A DNA stretch of 64,000 nucleotides from Aureispira sp. CCB-QB1 (GCA_945870185.1 CAMBRK010000008.1:35702-99701); one strand, 5' to 3'; positions 28,373 through 38,280 are shown, counted from the stretch's first letter. The notes: a model not told the origin generated them from the letters alone. Numbers and translations: made by a program.

Positions 28373-31300
28373 ATGTCTAAAAGTTATTTTTGTATGATAA
28401 AGTTTATTTTTTTAGTATTTTTAAGCTGTATAGGGATGCAGGTTTTTAGCCAAGTAAATACAGCTATACCTAATCCCGCTCAACTAGTATCCCAAACCAA
28501 AAAAGAAGTCAATCCTATCACTTGTTCTTTATTTAGCCTTGGGGATAAAAGAAATAGTACGATACCAGGTGATTTAAAAGAATACACCATTTTGAAATTA
28601 GATAAAAGAGGATTGGCAAGTTTTGCTCAGCAAAAAGCTCCCTTTTTAGATTTTGCGATTCCACAGCAAGGTCGAAATGATTTAAGGTTAGAGTTGGTTG
28701 AAGTTTTTCCTTTTGCTCCTGATTTTACGGTCAAAGAAGCGCCTTCTATGAAGGTAGTAGCAGTCAAAAAGGGTAAACATTACCGAGGTATCATCAAAGG
28801 GCAGGAGCGTAGCATCGTTGCTATTTCAATTTTTGAAGATGAAATTACTGGTATGATTTCGCATCCAGCTGCAGCGGGCAATCTGGTTATAGGAAAGTTA
28901 GCTGATGCTGAGGATCATATTTTGTATCAAGATCATCAAATCGCGGCACAAAATCCATTTGAATGTGGAGCAAAAGATGGTCAAACCGAATATTCCAGAG
29001 ATGAGCTCAGCGGAGTACACACTGGGAGTCGAGCACTATCAGACTGTGTGAGACTTTACTTTGAGGTAGATTACGACATTTACCAAAATAAAGGCAATAG
29101 TACGGCCAATGTTACTACGTTTGTAACAGGTATTTTTAATCAAGTAAGCACCTTGTATACTGCTGAGCAAATCAATACAGTAGTTTCTGAGATTGTTATC
29201 TGGACTCAAGCTAGTCCGTATAATGCAACCACTTCTACAGGTATGCTCAATGCATTTACAGCCTACAGACAAGGGTTTAATGGAGATTTGGCACAATTGC
29301 TTTCTTATAAAGCTAGCGGTGGAGTGGCATATGTGAATGGATTGTGTAGTAGTAATCCAGATTATAGCATGAGTTACTCAGGAATCTCCAGTACTTATCA
29401 GAACGTACCTACTTACAGCTGGACTGTAGAAGTAGTAGCTCATGAATTTGGTCATTTGTTTGGTTCTCAACATACCCACGCCTGTGTTTGGAATGGCAAT
29501 AATACGGCGATAGATGGTTGTTATACGACAGAAGGCGGATGTCCCAATCCTGGGCTTCCTCAGGGTGGAGTAGGAGGTACGATCATGTCATATTGCCACC
29601 TTACCAATGCTGGGATTAATTTTTCAAATGGATTTGGACTTCAACCGGGTAATGTGATGCGGAGCCGAGTAACGAATGGTAATTGCCTTTCAGCTTGCTC
29701 TGGTGGCGGCGGCGGCGGCGGCTCCAATCCTTGCACAGATAATGTGCTCACGCTGCAGGTAAGAACAGATAATTACCCTAGCGAAACAACCTGGGAAATT
29801 CGCAACAGTTCCAATGTCGTAGTGTATTCAGGTGGCCCATATTCAGCTCCCAATAGCTTAACTAATGTTTCGCTTTGCTTGCCTACAGGCTGTTACACAT
29901 TTAAAATCTTAGATAGTTATGGTGATGGAATTTGTTGTCTTTATGGCAATGGATACTACAATATCAAGCAAGCAACAAATACTCTTATCTCTGGGGGACA
30001 GTTCGGATCATCGGAGACCAAGTCATTTTGTGCTTCGGGTTCCACGCCTACCTGTACCGATGGTGTACAGAATGGTCAGGAAACAGGTGTAGACTGTGGT
30101 GGACCTACTTGCCCAGTGTGTCCTACCTGTACCGATGGTGTGCAGAATGGTCAGGAAACAGGTGTAGACTGTGGTGGACCTAACTGTCCAGCTTGTCCTA
30201 CCTGTACCGATGGTGTACAGAATGGTCTAGAAACTGGTGTAGACTGTGGTGGACCTAACTGTCCAGCCTGCCCCAATGGAGGAAATAGTACGGTGCAAGT
30301 TACAAATATAGGTGGATACTACTTTGAAACAGGCATGGATGGCTGGACTGACGGTGGTATAGATTGCGACAGAGTAAGCTCCACCTTGTCGCCAGAAGGC
30401 TTCTTCTCTATCAGGTTAAGAGATAATGAAGGAGAGTTTTCTTCCACCACTTCGCCAGTGTACAACCTAGCTACCTTTGATTCGATTACGGTGGAGTTTA
30501 AATATAGAGCCACAAGTTTTGAAGTCAATGAAGATTTTTGGCTTAGGTATTTTAATGGATCTACATGGAGTACCATTAAAACTTATGTGTGGAATTCTAA
30601 TTTTGTAAATAATACTTTGTACACTCAAAAAGTAAAAATATCTGGACCATTATCCAGTAACAGCCGGATTAGATTTCAAGCTGATGCGGGAGACAATACA
30701 GATCAGGTATTTATAGATGCTGTAGTTGTAAAAGCTTACAAGACGACAGGTACTATACCAACCTGCACAGACGGCATCCAAAATGGTCAGGAAACAGGTG
30801 TAGACTGCGGTGGACCTACTTGTCCCGCATGCCCTACCTGTACAGATGGTGTACAGAATGGTCAGGAAACCGGTGTAGACTGTGGCGGTCCTACTTGTCC
30901 GGCGTGTCCTACCTGTACAGATGGTGTTCAAAATGGTCAGGAAACAGGCTTAGATTGTGGCGGACCAAATTGTCCGGCGTGTCCTACCTGTACAGATGGT
31001 GTACAGAATGGTCAAGAAACCGGTGTAGACTGTGGCGGTCCTACTTGTACGGCATGCCCTACTTGTACAGATGGTGTACAGAATGGTCAAGAAACCGGTG
31101 TAGACTGTGGCGGTCCTACTTGTCCGGCATGCCCGACTGGTGGCGGAAATATTACTTTGTCAGGTCATTATTTTGAAATTGGCTGGGATGGCTGGGTAGA
31201 TGGAGGTAGTGATGTCGCAAGATACCAAGGCACGATGTCACCTGAGGGTCAATTTAGTATCAGAATTAGAGACAATTCCAATGAACAATCAGCCACGACA

Positions 31301-31885
31301 TCTTCTATTTACAACCTATCCGCTTATAATTCAGTAACGGTCAGTTTTCAGTTTAGAGCAGAAGGCATGGAAAACGGGGAGGATTTCTGGCTTAGATATT
31401 ACAATGGAAGCACTTGGAACACATTGGCATCTTTTGTAGCGGGTACACAATTTGTAAATAATCAACTTTATACGGTTACCATCACTACCACAGGAGCGTT
31501 GAGCAATGTGGCCAGATTTAGGTTTCAATGTGATGCGTCGGAAAATGACGACATGATCTATATTGATGCAGTTGTTATTGCTGCTAGTTCGGGAAGTAAT
31601 ATTGTGGAGTCGCCAGTTGATATCAAGTTAATACCTAATAGCACAGCTTCTTCAGAATTGAAAGAAGAAGTGATGATTTACCCCAATCCTACGTTGGATT
31701 TAATATCGGTAACTTCCGCTGAAAATATTAAAAATATTAAAATATTCAGCACTACCGGTCAGATCATGCTGTACAGTGACACCAATTTTAGCCATATAGA
31801 GGTATCAGGATTGCACTCCGGCATGTATATCTTACATATAGAAACAGAAGAAAATTTATATGTTAAAAAGCTTGTAAAAAAATAA
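28373..31885 (+). CDS. Secreted reprolysin-like metalloprotease with Cys-rich repeats and T9SS tail
   Basis: A large extracellular protease of about 1170 residues. A signal peptide ends near FLSCIGMQVFSQ. A propeptide-like region follows, then an M12B-type zinc protease with HEFGHLFGSQH (codons at 29441-29473) and a Met-turn in TIMSYCHLT. After that come a Gly-rich linker, a lectin/CUB-like domain, three CTDGVQNG repeats, a jelly-roll-like domain (YYFETGMDGWTDGG), five more repeats, a second jelly-roll (HYFEIGWDGWVDGG) and a C-terminal T9SS sorting domain (VMIYPNPTLDLISV ... GMYILHIETEE). The start at 28373 is chosen because it gives a normal signal peptide; ATG codons at 28358 and 28394 are alternatives. 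It is a single gene ended by a strong terminator. Confidence 0.92.
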   Translation: MSKSYFCMIKFIFLVFLSCIGMQVFSQVNTAIPNPAQLVSQTKKEVNPITCSLFSLGDKRNSTIPGDLKEYTILKLDKRGLASFAQQKAPFLDFAIPQQGRNDLRLELVEVFPFAPDFTVKEAPSMKVVAVKKGKHYRGIIKGQERSIVAISIFEDEITGMISHPAAAGNLVIGKLADAEDHILYQDHQIAAQNPFECGAKDGQTEYSRDELSGVHTGSRALSDCVRLYFEVDYDIYQNKGNSTANVTTFVTGIFNQVSTLYTAEQINTVVSEIVIWTQASPYNATTSTGMLNAFTAYRQGFNGDLAQLLSYKASGGVAYVNGLCSSNPDYSMSYSGISSTYQNVPTYSWTVEVVAHEFGHLFGSQHTHACVWNGNNTAIDGCYTTEGGCPNPGLPQGGVGGTIMSYCHLTNAGINFSNGFGLQPGNVMRSRVTNGNCLSACSGGGGGGGSNPCTDNVLTLQVRTDNYPSETTWEIRNSSNVVVYSGGPYSAPNSLTNVSLCLPTGCYTFKILDSYGDGICCLYGNGYYNIKQATNTLISGGQFGSSETKSFCASGSTPTCTDGVQNGQETGVDCGGPTCPVCPTCTDGVQNGQETGVDCGGPNCPACPTCTDGVQNGLETGVDCGGPNCPACPNGGNSTVQVTNIGGYYFETGMDGWTDGGIDCDRVSSTLSPEGFFSIRLRDNEGEFSSTTSPVYNLATFDSITVEFKYRATSFEVNEDFWLRYFNGSTWSTIKTYVWNSNFVNNTLYTQKVKISGPLSSNSRIRFQADAGDNTDQVFIDAVVVKAYKTTGTIPTCTDGIQNGQETGVDCGGPTCPACPTCTDGVQNGQETGVDCGGPTCPACPTCTDGVQNGQETGLDCGGPNCPACPTCTDGVQNGQETGVDCGGPTCTACPTCTDGVQNGQETGVDCGGPTCPACPTGGGNITLSGHYFEIGWDGWVDGGSDVARYQGTMSPEGQFSIRIRDNSNEQSATTSSIYNLSAYNSVTVSFQFRAEGMENGEDFWLRYYNGSTWNTLASFVAGTQFVNNQLYTVTITTTGALSNVARFRFQCDASENDDMIYIDAVVIAASSGSNIVESPVDIKLIPNSTASSELKEEVMIYPNPTLDLISVTSAENIKNIKIFSTTGQIMLYSDTNFSHIEVSGLHSGMYILHIETEENLYVKKLVKK
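30050..30274 (+). repeat. Three 75-bp in-frame repeats (CTDGVQNG units 1-3)
   Basis: Three near-identical 75-bp units encode 25-residue repeats with four cysteines each (pattern TCTDGVQNGQETGVDCGG then PxCPxCP). The cysteines are probably disulphide-bonded outside the cell. They separate the protease/lectin part from the first jelly-roll domain. Confidence 0.9.
30761..31135 (+). repeat. Five 75-bp in-frame repeats (CTDGVQNG units 4-8)
   Basis: Five more units of the same 75-bp repeat between the two jelly-roll domains. Identity at the DNA level is very high, so copy number may change by slippage or unequal recombination; short-read assembly could miscount it. Confidence 0.9.
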
Positions 31886-31940
31886 GTTTATAACATCCAA
31901 TTTCTTTTTATTGGAAGTCAACTTTGAGTTCCTATATTAA

Positions 31941-31975
31941 AAGGGCTGTCTCTTGTGGGAGATAGCCCTTTTTTT
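31941..31975 (+). terminator. Strong rho-independent terminator after the metalloprotease
   Basis: A 12-base stem AAGGGCTGTCTC / GAGATAGCCCTT with one G:T pair, loop of six bases, then a run of T from 31969. It lies 55 bases after the stop codon. Confidence 0.85.
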
Positions 31976-32109
31976 GTTGTTTAAAACAATCACTTTCTAA
32001 AACTTATTTTTTTCCACTAGGCAACGTTTCTAATTTTTTGAGGGTATTAAGAGTAGGTATTTGTATATTTGTGTATTTACAAAAACCTTTAACACATATT
32101 TTAAAGATC

Positions 32110-33759
32110 ATGATTCGAAATGTACTCTTTTATTTGATAATTATTTTAGCTGGATGTTTTACATCTTGTCAGCGAGATGATCAAGATACATCCGAAGTTA
32201 TAGATGTTATCGTAGAGGATACGGATAAGTTTTTTGATACTAACATCATTGGAAAAGTACAGGATACACAAGGTTTTGATCTTGCTGATGTTAAAGTTTC
32301 ATTGGGATCTCAGGCAGATTTTACGTCAGGCAACGGAGTGTTTCTTTTTAATAATGTAAAGACCAATAGTGCTGGAAGCTTGCTAAAACTAAGCAAGGCA
32401 GGATATTTTGACCAGTATATTTTTGTTACAAAAGATGCTGAACAATATACCAATCTTCAAACTACCTTAAAGCAAAAGTCAAATGCCATAACATTTTCCT
32501 CAGCTGATCCAAAAGAAATTAAGATCAATGATCACATAATCTTGCAAATCCCATCCTTTGCATTCGGGGATAAAAATGGGAATTCTCATATCGGGCAAGT
32601 ACATTGTTATGTAAATGAAGGAGTTGTTCACGGTAATATGCCTTTTATAGATCTCCATTTGGGAAAAGGTATTCTGACTAAAGGGAATAGTTTGCAATTT
32701 GTTTTTGAAGCTCAGGATAAATCGATATTGACGGTAAGTAAGCCTTTATTACTCACCACTACATCAGTGGGTTATAAGGTAGCAAGATTAGATAATGCTA
32801 AAGGAAAATGGATCGAAAAAGTACCGGTTAGCATAGATAAGCTATATCAAACCCTGATCCAAAGTGATGAGCCTTTAATGATAGGTCAGAAAGAAAAACT
32901 TACTAAAGTCAAGACAAGAATAGTAAGCCCTGGAGGCGATGGTGTGTCCTTTACCCAACTCGAAGTGAGCACCTTTGATGAAAATTGGGTATTTACGCCT
33001 GATCAAAATGGTTATATAAGTTTTTACGCACCGTCCCAAACTAACTTAATGCTCAAAGTCAAAAGCTTTTCTGGTCAAACAATGGGTCAAAAAACCATCA
33101 CAACTGGTGATGAATCAGAAAAATTAGAAGTTCCTATACCGTTAAACGAAAGTGACCTCATAGCGGTGAAATCAGATATTTTATCCTGTGATGCCCCAAT
33201 TTCGACTCAGGATTTGGTCAATGTTTCTCTGACAGGTGGCCAAAAAACCATCCATATCTATCAGTCCCAAAATAGTCAGACTTTTGTAATGCCGTTTTTT
33301 CATAAGATAGAAAAAGCGATGTATTTTAGGGGGAAACAGCCAAAATTTTCTATTTCCTTTAGTGGATACCAAAGCCAAAAAATATTAGAAATCAACGCTG
33401 CACCACTGTGCATGGAGAAAATTTCTGGGTTTGTCAATATCAATGATATGCCACGTTTTTTTGATAAAAATCAATATAGCATCTTTAGGGAATTTCAGTT
33501 GGTAGAGACTTTAACTATATCTGATGTGAGTGGATTTCTGATCTCGATACCTCAAGTCAATGGAGTAGGTTCCTATAAGCCTGATGCTATTATTTTTAAC
33601 CATCCTGAAATCACGGATTGTATAGGACCGGAATGTATGGATATGACGGTGTACATTGATACATATTCCAAACCTGGGGAACCCGTAAAAGTAAGGCTAG
33701 AAGGTATGATAGGCAACAAACGTATCAAAGGCGAGTTTGTAAACATCCTGAAAAACTGA
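32110..33759 (+). CDS. Lipoprotein with carboxypeptidase-like regulatory domain
   Basis: A lipoprotein signal (FYLIIILAGCFTSCQ; Cys at about 15 or 19) precedes a CarboxypepD_reg-like beta-sandwich (NIIGKVQDTQGFDLADVKVS ... FLFNNVKTNSAGS, in parts) at about residues 45-130. The rest, about 420 residues, contains further beta-sandwich-like stretches, with no catalytic motif I recognise. The start at 32110 gives the signal peptide; an upstream GTG/ATG frame from 32038 would bury it. It opens a four-gene operon (14 bases to the sigma gene). It probably sits in the periplasm or on the cell surface; role unknown. Confidence 0.8.
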   Translation: MIRNVLFYLIIILAGCFTSCQRDDQDTSEVIDVIVEDTDKFFDTNIIGKVQDTQGFDLADVKVSLGSQADFTSGNGVFLFNNVKTNSAGSLLKLSKAGYFDQYIFVTKDAEQYTNLQTTLKQKSNAITFSSADPKEIKINDHIILQIPSFAFGDKNGNSHIGQVHCYVNEGVVHGNMPFIDLHLGKGILTKGNSLQFVFEAQDKSILTVSKPLLLTTTSVGYKVARLDNAKGKWIEKVPVSIDKLYQTLIQSDEPLMIGQKEKLTKVKTRIVSPGGDGVSFTQLEVSTFDENWVFTPDQNGYISFYAPSQTNLMLKVKSFSGQTMGQKTITTGDESEKLEVPIPLNESDLIAVKSDILSCDAPISTQDLVNVSLTGGQKTIHIYQSQNSQTFVMPFFHKIEKAMYFRGKQPKFSISFSGYQSQKILEINAAPLCMEKISGFVNINDMPRFFDKNQYSIFREFQLVETLTISDVSGFLISIPQVNGVGSYKPDAIIFNHPEITDCIGPECMDMTVYIDTYSKPGEPVKVRLEGMIGNKRIKGEFVNILKN

Positions 33760-33773
33760 AACCATACTACATC

Positions 33774-34334
33774 GTGGATTTGAATATTATAGATATTATC
33801 AATGGATGCCGGCAAGGTCATCGAAGATCGCAGCAACTGCTTTTTGAGTGTTTTGCTGGGAAACTCCTGACAGTGTCTCGGCAATATACACCCAAAAATC
33901 TGGACCCGATGGATAATTTGCAGGATAGTTTCATCAAGATTTTTGACCATATCCAGGATTTTGATCCACAAAGGGGTAGTTTTGAAGGATGGGCGAGGAA
34001 GATTGTGATCAATACAGCACTCAAAAAGTTGAGTAAAAAAAGTATTGAAGAAGTAGCCTTGGTTTATGAAGAATTGCCTGCTTTGCTAGAAAATAAAATA
34101 GATCATACTGAAGACCTGGAGCAACTCATGCACATCATAGAACAACTCCCTGATGGATACAAACAAGTGTTTTGTCTTTATGAAATCGAAGGATATAGCC
34201 ATAAAGAGATAGCAGAACAATTGCAAATAAAGGAGGCTACTTCACGTTCCCAACTCAATAAAAGCAAACAACTGCTGAGATCGTGGTTAAGTAAAATAGA
34301 TCATCCGATAATGTTAAATTTACAATCTGAGTAA
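33774..34334 (+). CDS. ECF-type sigma factor
   Basis: A 186-residue sigma-70 family protein with a GTG start. Region 2 motifs: DNLQDSFIKIFDHIQDFDPQ and GSFEGWARKIVINTALKKL. Region 4: LPDGYKQVFCLYEIEGYSHK and EIAEQLQIKEATSRSQLNKS. The gene sits in the middle of an operon, 14 bases after a lipoprotein gene and 1 base before a protein with an anti-sigma-like N-terminus, so the locus probably senses the cell surface and adjusts its own expression. Confidence 0.93.
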   Translation: MDLNIIDIINGCRQGHRRSQQLLFECFAGKLLTVSRQYTPKNLDPMDNLQDSFIKIFDHIQDFDPQRGSFEGWARKIVINTALKKLSKKSIEEVALVYEELPALLENKIDHTEDLEQLMHIIEQLPDGYKQVFCLYEIEGYSHKEIAEQLQIKEATSRSQLNKSKQLLRSWLSKIDHPIMLNLQSE

Positions 34335-34335
34335 G

Positions 34336-35718
34336 ATGCAAGAAAGTAATAAAAATATTAAAAACAAAATAGAGCAGCTTAAAACCTACTCGTCTCCTAT
34401 AGATCTTCCATTAGAATGGGATGCTTTGGACCGTCGCATGAACCGTAAGAAACGCCGAAAGATTTTAGTATGGTTTTGGCCTTTAATTTTAGGTCTGATG
34501 GCTGCTGGGTATCATTATATCAGTGACACAAATTCCAAAGGTGTGCAAGATATTGATATACAAAAAGGGAACAATGAAGCTCATCAGCATGACATTGCTT
34601 CCAGTGTTCTTGATGAAGCGGGAAATAAAGTGTATTCATCATCTACAGAACCATCAAAAATAGCTAATCCTTTAAATGAAGCAACTCGTCAGACTCAAAC
34701 TAAAACGAAAATATTATCGTCCAGTAATAAACAAAATCAGAGATACAACCAACAAAGAAAACTACACATTGAAAGCAGAAATGCCAAAGATAATGGTATG
34801 ATTAAAGATTTAACTTTGGATCTACTGAAGCCCGATCATATAGTTACTGAAGACATGGTCCATGCAGCACTACATCAAAACGAAGCAGAACAAGACTTTA
34901 AAGATATCATCACTATAGATGCTTTGCAGATTACAGCAGTTAATCAAATAAAGAGCCAAGATGGTCATATAACCATCTCGCCATCTGATAATGCTATACC
35001 CATGCTGAGTAAGTCAAAGCCCTTTTTCCTGGATTTCAGGTTGATGGTGGGCAAGCCGATTTATGCATACGAAGCTGCAACACATGATGCAGAAATCAAT
35101 ATTGCAGGGAGAAAAGAAAACGAAAAAGCATTGGAATGTTTTGCAAGTAATTTTTCGATTGGGAAAGAGCTTGGCTATCAGTTTTATACCAGTTTCGGTT
35201 TGTCATATCAGAGGATCCACGACCGATGGCAAAGCCTTAGGTTGGATACACAGGCTATAAGTATAGAAAATCAGGTCTTGGAACTATATACAAATCATCA
35301 AGGCATCACTTCTCAGGTATCGGGTACTAAACAAGGAAGGGATATCATCAAAACCACTCAAACCCGATTTAACACTACTGAAATATTTTCAGGTAGTTGG
35401 GCCATCGGTAGATATTTTAATATCAGGAAGATGAGATGGAATGTAGAAGCACATATTTACATACCTTTTAAGACCCAATATCAAGGACAAGCAGTTGATG
35501 ACCAAGGAAATCTTGTATCCCTGGATCAAATATATAAACCAAACGCCGATATCCAATACGGATTGCATACTTCCTACTTATATCCGGTGTCCGGAAACCT
35601 GGCGATATATGGAGGATATGATTATAATTTTTCAAAATTGAAATCTCAGTTGGGATTCCATAGAACACAACATCTTCATTCCCTAACACTGGGTATGAAG
35701 TATTTTATCAACCAATAA
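34336..35718 (+). CDS. Single-pass membrane protein with C-terminal outer-membrane-barrel-like domain
   Basis: A 460-residue protein. Residues 1-45 are cytoplasmic and charged (IDLPLEWDALDRRMNRKKRR), followed by a membrane segment at about 46-63 (LVWFWPLILGLMAAGYHYI, slightly shifted). A long, polar, Gln/Asn/Ser-rich linker (about 65-230) leads to a C-terminal part resembling a beta-barrel (FFLDFRLMVGKPIYA ... SLTLGMKYFINQ). The layout suggests an anti-sigma-like anchor in the inner membrane joined to an outer-membrane-type domain, a bridge across the periplasm. It starts 1 base after the ECF sigma stop. The anti-sigma role is inferred from position and topology. Confidence 0.75.
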   Translation: MQESNKNIKNKIEQLKTYSSPIDLPLEWDALDRRMNRKKRRKILVWFWPLILGLMAAGYHYISDTNSKGVQDIDIQKGNNEAHQHDIASSVLDEAGNKVYSSSTEPSKIANPLNEATRQTQTKTKILSSSNKQNQRYNQQRKLHIESRNAKDNGMIKDLTLDLLKPDHIVTEDMVHAALHQNEAEQDFKDIITIDALQITAVNQIKSQDGHITISPSDNAIPMLSKSKPFFLDFRLMVGKPIYAYEAATHDAEINIAGRKENEKALECFASNFSIGKELGYQFYTSFGLSYQRIHDRWQSLRLDTQAISIENQVLELYTNHQGITSQVSGTKQGRDIIKTTQTRFNTTEIFSGSWAIGRYFNIRKMRWNVEAHIYIPFKTQYQGQAVDDQGNLVSLDQIYKPNADIQYGLHTSYLYPVSGNLAIYGGYDYNFSKLKSQLGFHRTQHLHSLTLGMKYFINQ

Positions 35719-35728
35719 ATTAATTAAA

Positions 35729-38143
35729 ATGAAAAAGAGTTTAACTTTTATCTTCTTATGGCTGTCCATCATCTTGGCAGCACAACCACAAACCGGTACT
35801 GTCAGGGTCAATGTAGAAGATGGTTGTGGGCGCGTATTTTCAGCACCCGTTACTATAGATCTGTACCAATTGAACAACAATACACCTGTCAAAATTGCTA
35901 CTAGTAACACTCATCCTGCAGAATTTACTAATCTGGATAGAGCAGCAAGTTACGAAGTACGTTTATCTTCCAGCGAAGTTAATCAAAGAGAGCCTTCGAT
36001 CAAAGATATTTATGCTTCTAGAGAAGTGATTTTGGGTATACAACAGATGACGCTACCTTCAGTTTTTGCAGCTGATGTCAACGGTAATGGTGGAGTGTCT
36101 ACTTTAGATCAAGTGATGATGATGAGGCATATTTTGCAAGTCCAACCTTTAGTGTTAGATAAATGGTTTTTTGTTGATCAACAAAATATTAATATTCTGA
36201 GAGCTGAATATTACAATAAAACTTCATTTCAGGGCATTCCGAATGGTGAGCGCAGAATTACCTTTAATGGATACCACCATGGCGCAGTAGAATCAACTAT
36301 AGTCGCATATTGTGGACCTTGTATTAATGATGCAGAATCCACTACAAAACTTGTTTTTCCCGATATCGATGTTCAGGCAGGAAAGGAGGTTGAGTTTAGT
36401 TTGGGCTGGAAAACTCAGCCAAAAGATGGAGGTATGTCTTTATCATTAAAATACAATGATGGATCAATTAAGGGAGTCACATCCGCTTTTCCAACAAACT
36501 TTAATCTTATTGATTCCACATCTACGTTAAATTTGATAGTACTGTTTTCAATGACGTCAAATGTTTCTGAGTATGAAGTGGTTAAAATTAAGTTTGTTCC
36601 TAATAAGTCTGGAAAACTTATTTCATTCTTTAAGATAAATGACCAGTTTAATAATGAAGTCATGTACAAGGATGCAAATTGTTTGAAAACTTATGGAAAA
36701 ATCCAATTAGAACTCAAAAAGGGTTGTGAGATTACTTGGCCTCGCGATATTACCATACAAGCTTGTTTTGCAAATATCAATTCTGGTAGCCCTTTAGTTA
36801 TTGGAGATTGTGTTGATGATATTAAGTTTTCCTACGTAGATCAAGTTTTTGGTATTCCATGCGAAAAAATCCTCCGTACATGGACAGCTGTGAATTTCAA
36901 AACTTCAGAAATTTATACCCACACGCAGATTATTACTATTGATCCCACTCAATTTATTACATGTTTTAATAATGTAAATGTTTTAGTCAAGGATAGTGCA
37001 ATCATTTATGCTGTTGATTTTGTCCAAAATCCTGTGAGTAGCCATATCTATTCATTTTCAGAAATAGACCGTACACAAACTAGCTTGAAGTTGTATAACA
37101 AACCACCATATAAAATTGACGTATCAGTTTATGACCTTACAATTAATACGTTCTGTACTATTTCTGTAAATATTTTATCAAATGGTTGTAATGACCCTAT
37201 AAATATCAAAACTGAGGTATTTGTTACACAAACTGCGGGCACATACATTATTAATGGAGATCTATTTAATGCCGGGAACGAAAATCATTGTAAGGGCATT
37301 ATCTCTGATTTTCAAATAAAAGCCTTAAATTCACAAAACTATAGTTCACAGCTCACCTATGATTATAATTTATTTAATGGTAAAATGATAAGTTTAAATC
37401 TAAGGTATAAAGTGAATGGTGTATGGACTAATTATAATGGTGAAGTTAAAGTAAATTTTGAACCTGATTCCAATCTACCACCTTTCGAGTTTACTTGTTT
37501 TGACGACCCTGTAACTAAAAATGAGCTTTTTGAAATCGCATTTTTCTCACCTTCTTTCGAAAATATTTATGCACTTCAAGCTGCTATAAGGCTCAAAGAT
37601 GCCATATTGGTGGGTAGTAAAAAGAAAGCATTATCAACTATTGCGTTTAATGAAGAATTGAGAGCATTGCGTTTTGTCTGGTATAACCCTCAGGCAACTC
37701 CTTTGACTTTGAGTGACAAAGACACTTTGTTTACCTTGACGATACGTCCTACGATATCAGGTAATCTTTCAGACATCATAAGTATTGCTGAAGATATTAT
37801 GAGATCTGAAGCTATTTTAAACAACTTAGATGGGACTAAAATAGACTTGGTATTTAAGTTTTTAAGAAGGCCTACAGCGACTCAGAATTTAAATGAAGAT
37901 AGTATGATCGTTTTTCCTAATCCAAGCAACACGGGACAGTTTTTTGTAGAAACGCCACATTTTGATGCCTTGGATATCATGGTCTATGATCAAAATGGTC
38001 AGGCTATATGGCCTTCACAAACCATAAATAACAGTGGAAAGATAGCCATCACGATGCCTGAAAATGCGCCAAATGGCTTGTATGTCCTAAAAGCTCAGAA
38101 TGATAAAGTGCATTCCGTCAGAAAAATAGTGTTGCTAAGATAA
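35729..38143 (+). CDS. Secreted protein with dockerin-like repeat and T9SS tail
   Basis: An 804-residue exported protein. A signal peptide (TFIFLWLSIILAAQ) is followed by a beta-sandwich (VRVNVEDGCGRVFSAPVTID) and a dockerin/EF-hand-like segment ADVNGNGGVSTLDQVMMMRH (about residues 111-130), which may bind calcium. Central parts contain two cohesin-like stretches (GKEVEFSLGWKTQ and ALQAAIRLKDAILVG). The last 80 residues form a T9SS type A sorting domain (SMIVFPNPSNTGQFFV ... NGLYVLKAQNDK). It is the last gene of the lipoprotein/sigma/anchor operon, so its expression is probably controlled by that sigma factor. Likely surface-attached; function unknown. Confidence 0.88.
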   Translation: MKKSLTFIFLWLSIILAAQPQTGTVRVNVEDGCGRVFSAPVTIDLYQLNNNTPVKIATSNTHPAEFTNLDRAASYEVRLSSSEVNQREPSIKDIYASREVILGIQQMTLPSVFAADVNGNGGVSTLDQVMMMRHILQVQPLVLDKWFFVDQQNINILRAEYYNKTSFQGIPNGERRITFNGYHHGAVESTIVAYCGPCINDAESTTKLVFPDIDVQAGKEVEFSLGWKTQPKDGGMSLSLKYNDGSIKGVTSAFPTNFNLIDSTSTLNLIVLFSMTSNVSEYEVVKIKFVPNKSGKLISFFKINDQFNNEVMYKDANCLKTYGKIQLELKKGCEITWPRDITIQACFANINSGSPLVIGDCVDDIKFSYVDQVFGIPCEKILRTWTAVNFKTSEIYTHTQIITIDPTQFITCFNNVNVLVKDSAIIYAVDFVQNPVSSHIYSFSEIDRTQTSLKLYNKPPYKIDVSVYDLTINTFCTISVNILSNGCNDPINIKTEVFVTQTAGTYIINGDLFNAGNENHCKGIISDFQIKALNSQNYSSQLTYDYNLFNGKMISLNLRYKVNGVWTNYNGEVKVNFEPDSNLPPFEFTCFDDPVTKNELFEIAFFSPSFENIYALQAAIRLKDAILVGSKKKALSTIAFNEELRALRFVWYNPQATPLTLSDKDTLFTLTIRPTISGNLSDIISIAEDIMRSEAILNNLDGTKIDLVFKFLRRPTATQNLNEDSMIVFPNPSNTGQFFVETPHFDALDIMVYDQNGQAIWPSQTINNSGKIAITMPENAPNGLYVLKAQNDKVHSVRKIVLLR

Positions 38144-38237
38144 GCTAAGATATTAATTGTACTTTGTCAAATTACATCAAAATCAGGTTTCTCACCAATT
38201 CGTGGATACCAATGACGCTTGGAAAATAAGAAGGTGT

Positions 38238-38280
38238 GGAGAGAAAGTGGGTTCGACAATATCGAACCCACTTTCTCTCC
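38238..38280. terminator. 19-base perfect hairpin after the T9SS gene
   Basis: GGAGAGAAAGTGGGTTCGA (38238-38256) and its exact complement (38262-38280) flank a 5-base loop. There is no T-run on the plus strand, only ccccaaaaaac. It may end transcription of the preceding operon, protect its 3' end, or be a mobile remnant. Calling it a terminator is a guess from position. Confidence 0.45.

Noticed and set aside
30820..31176. Tyr/Arg-rich frame in another phase of the metalloprotease gene
   Set aside because: It is the 75-bp repeats read out of phase.
38251..38268. gggttcgacaatatcgaaccc, which resembles a tRNA T-arm
   Set aside because: It is part of a long perfect hairpin with no acceptor, D or anticodon arm next to it.
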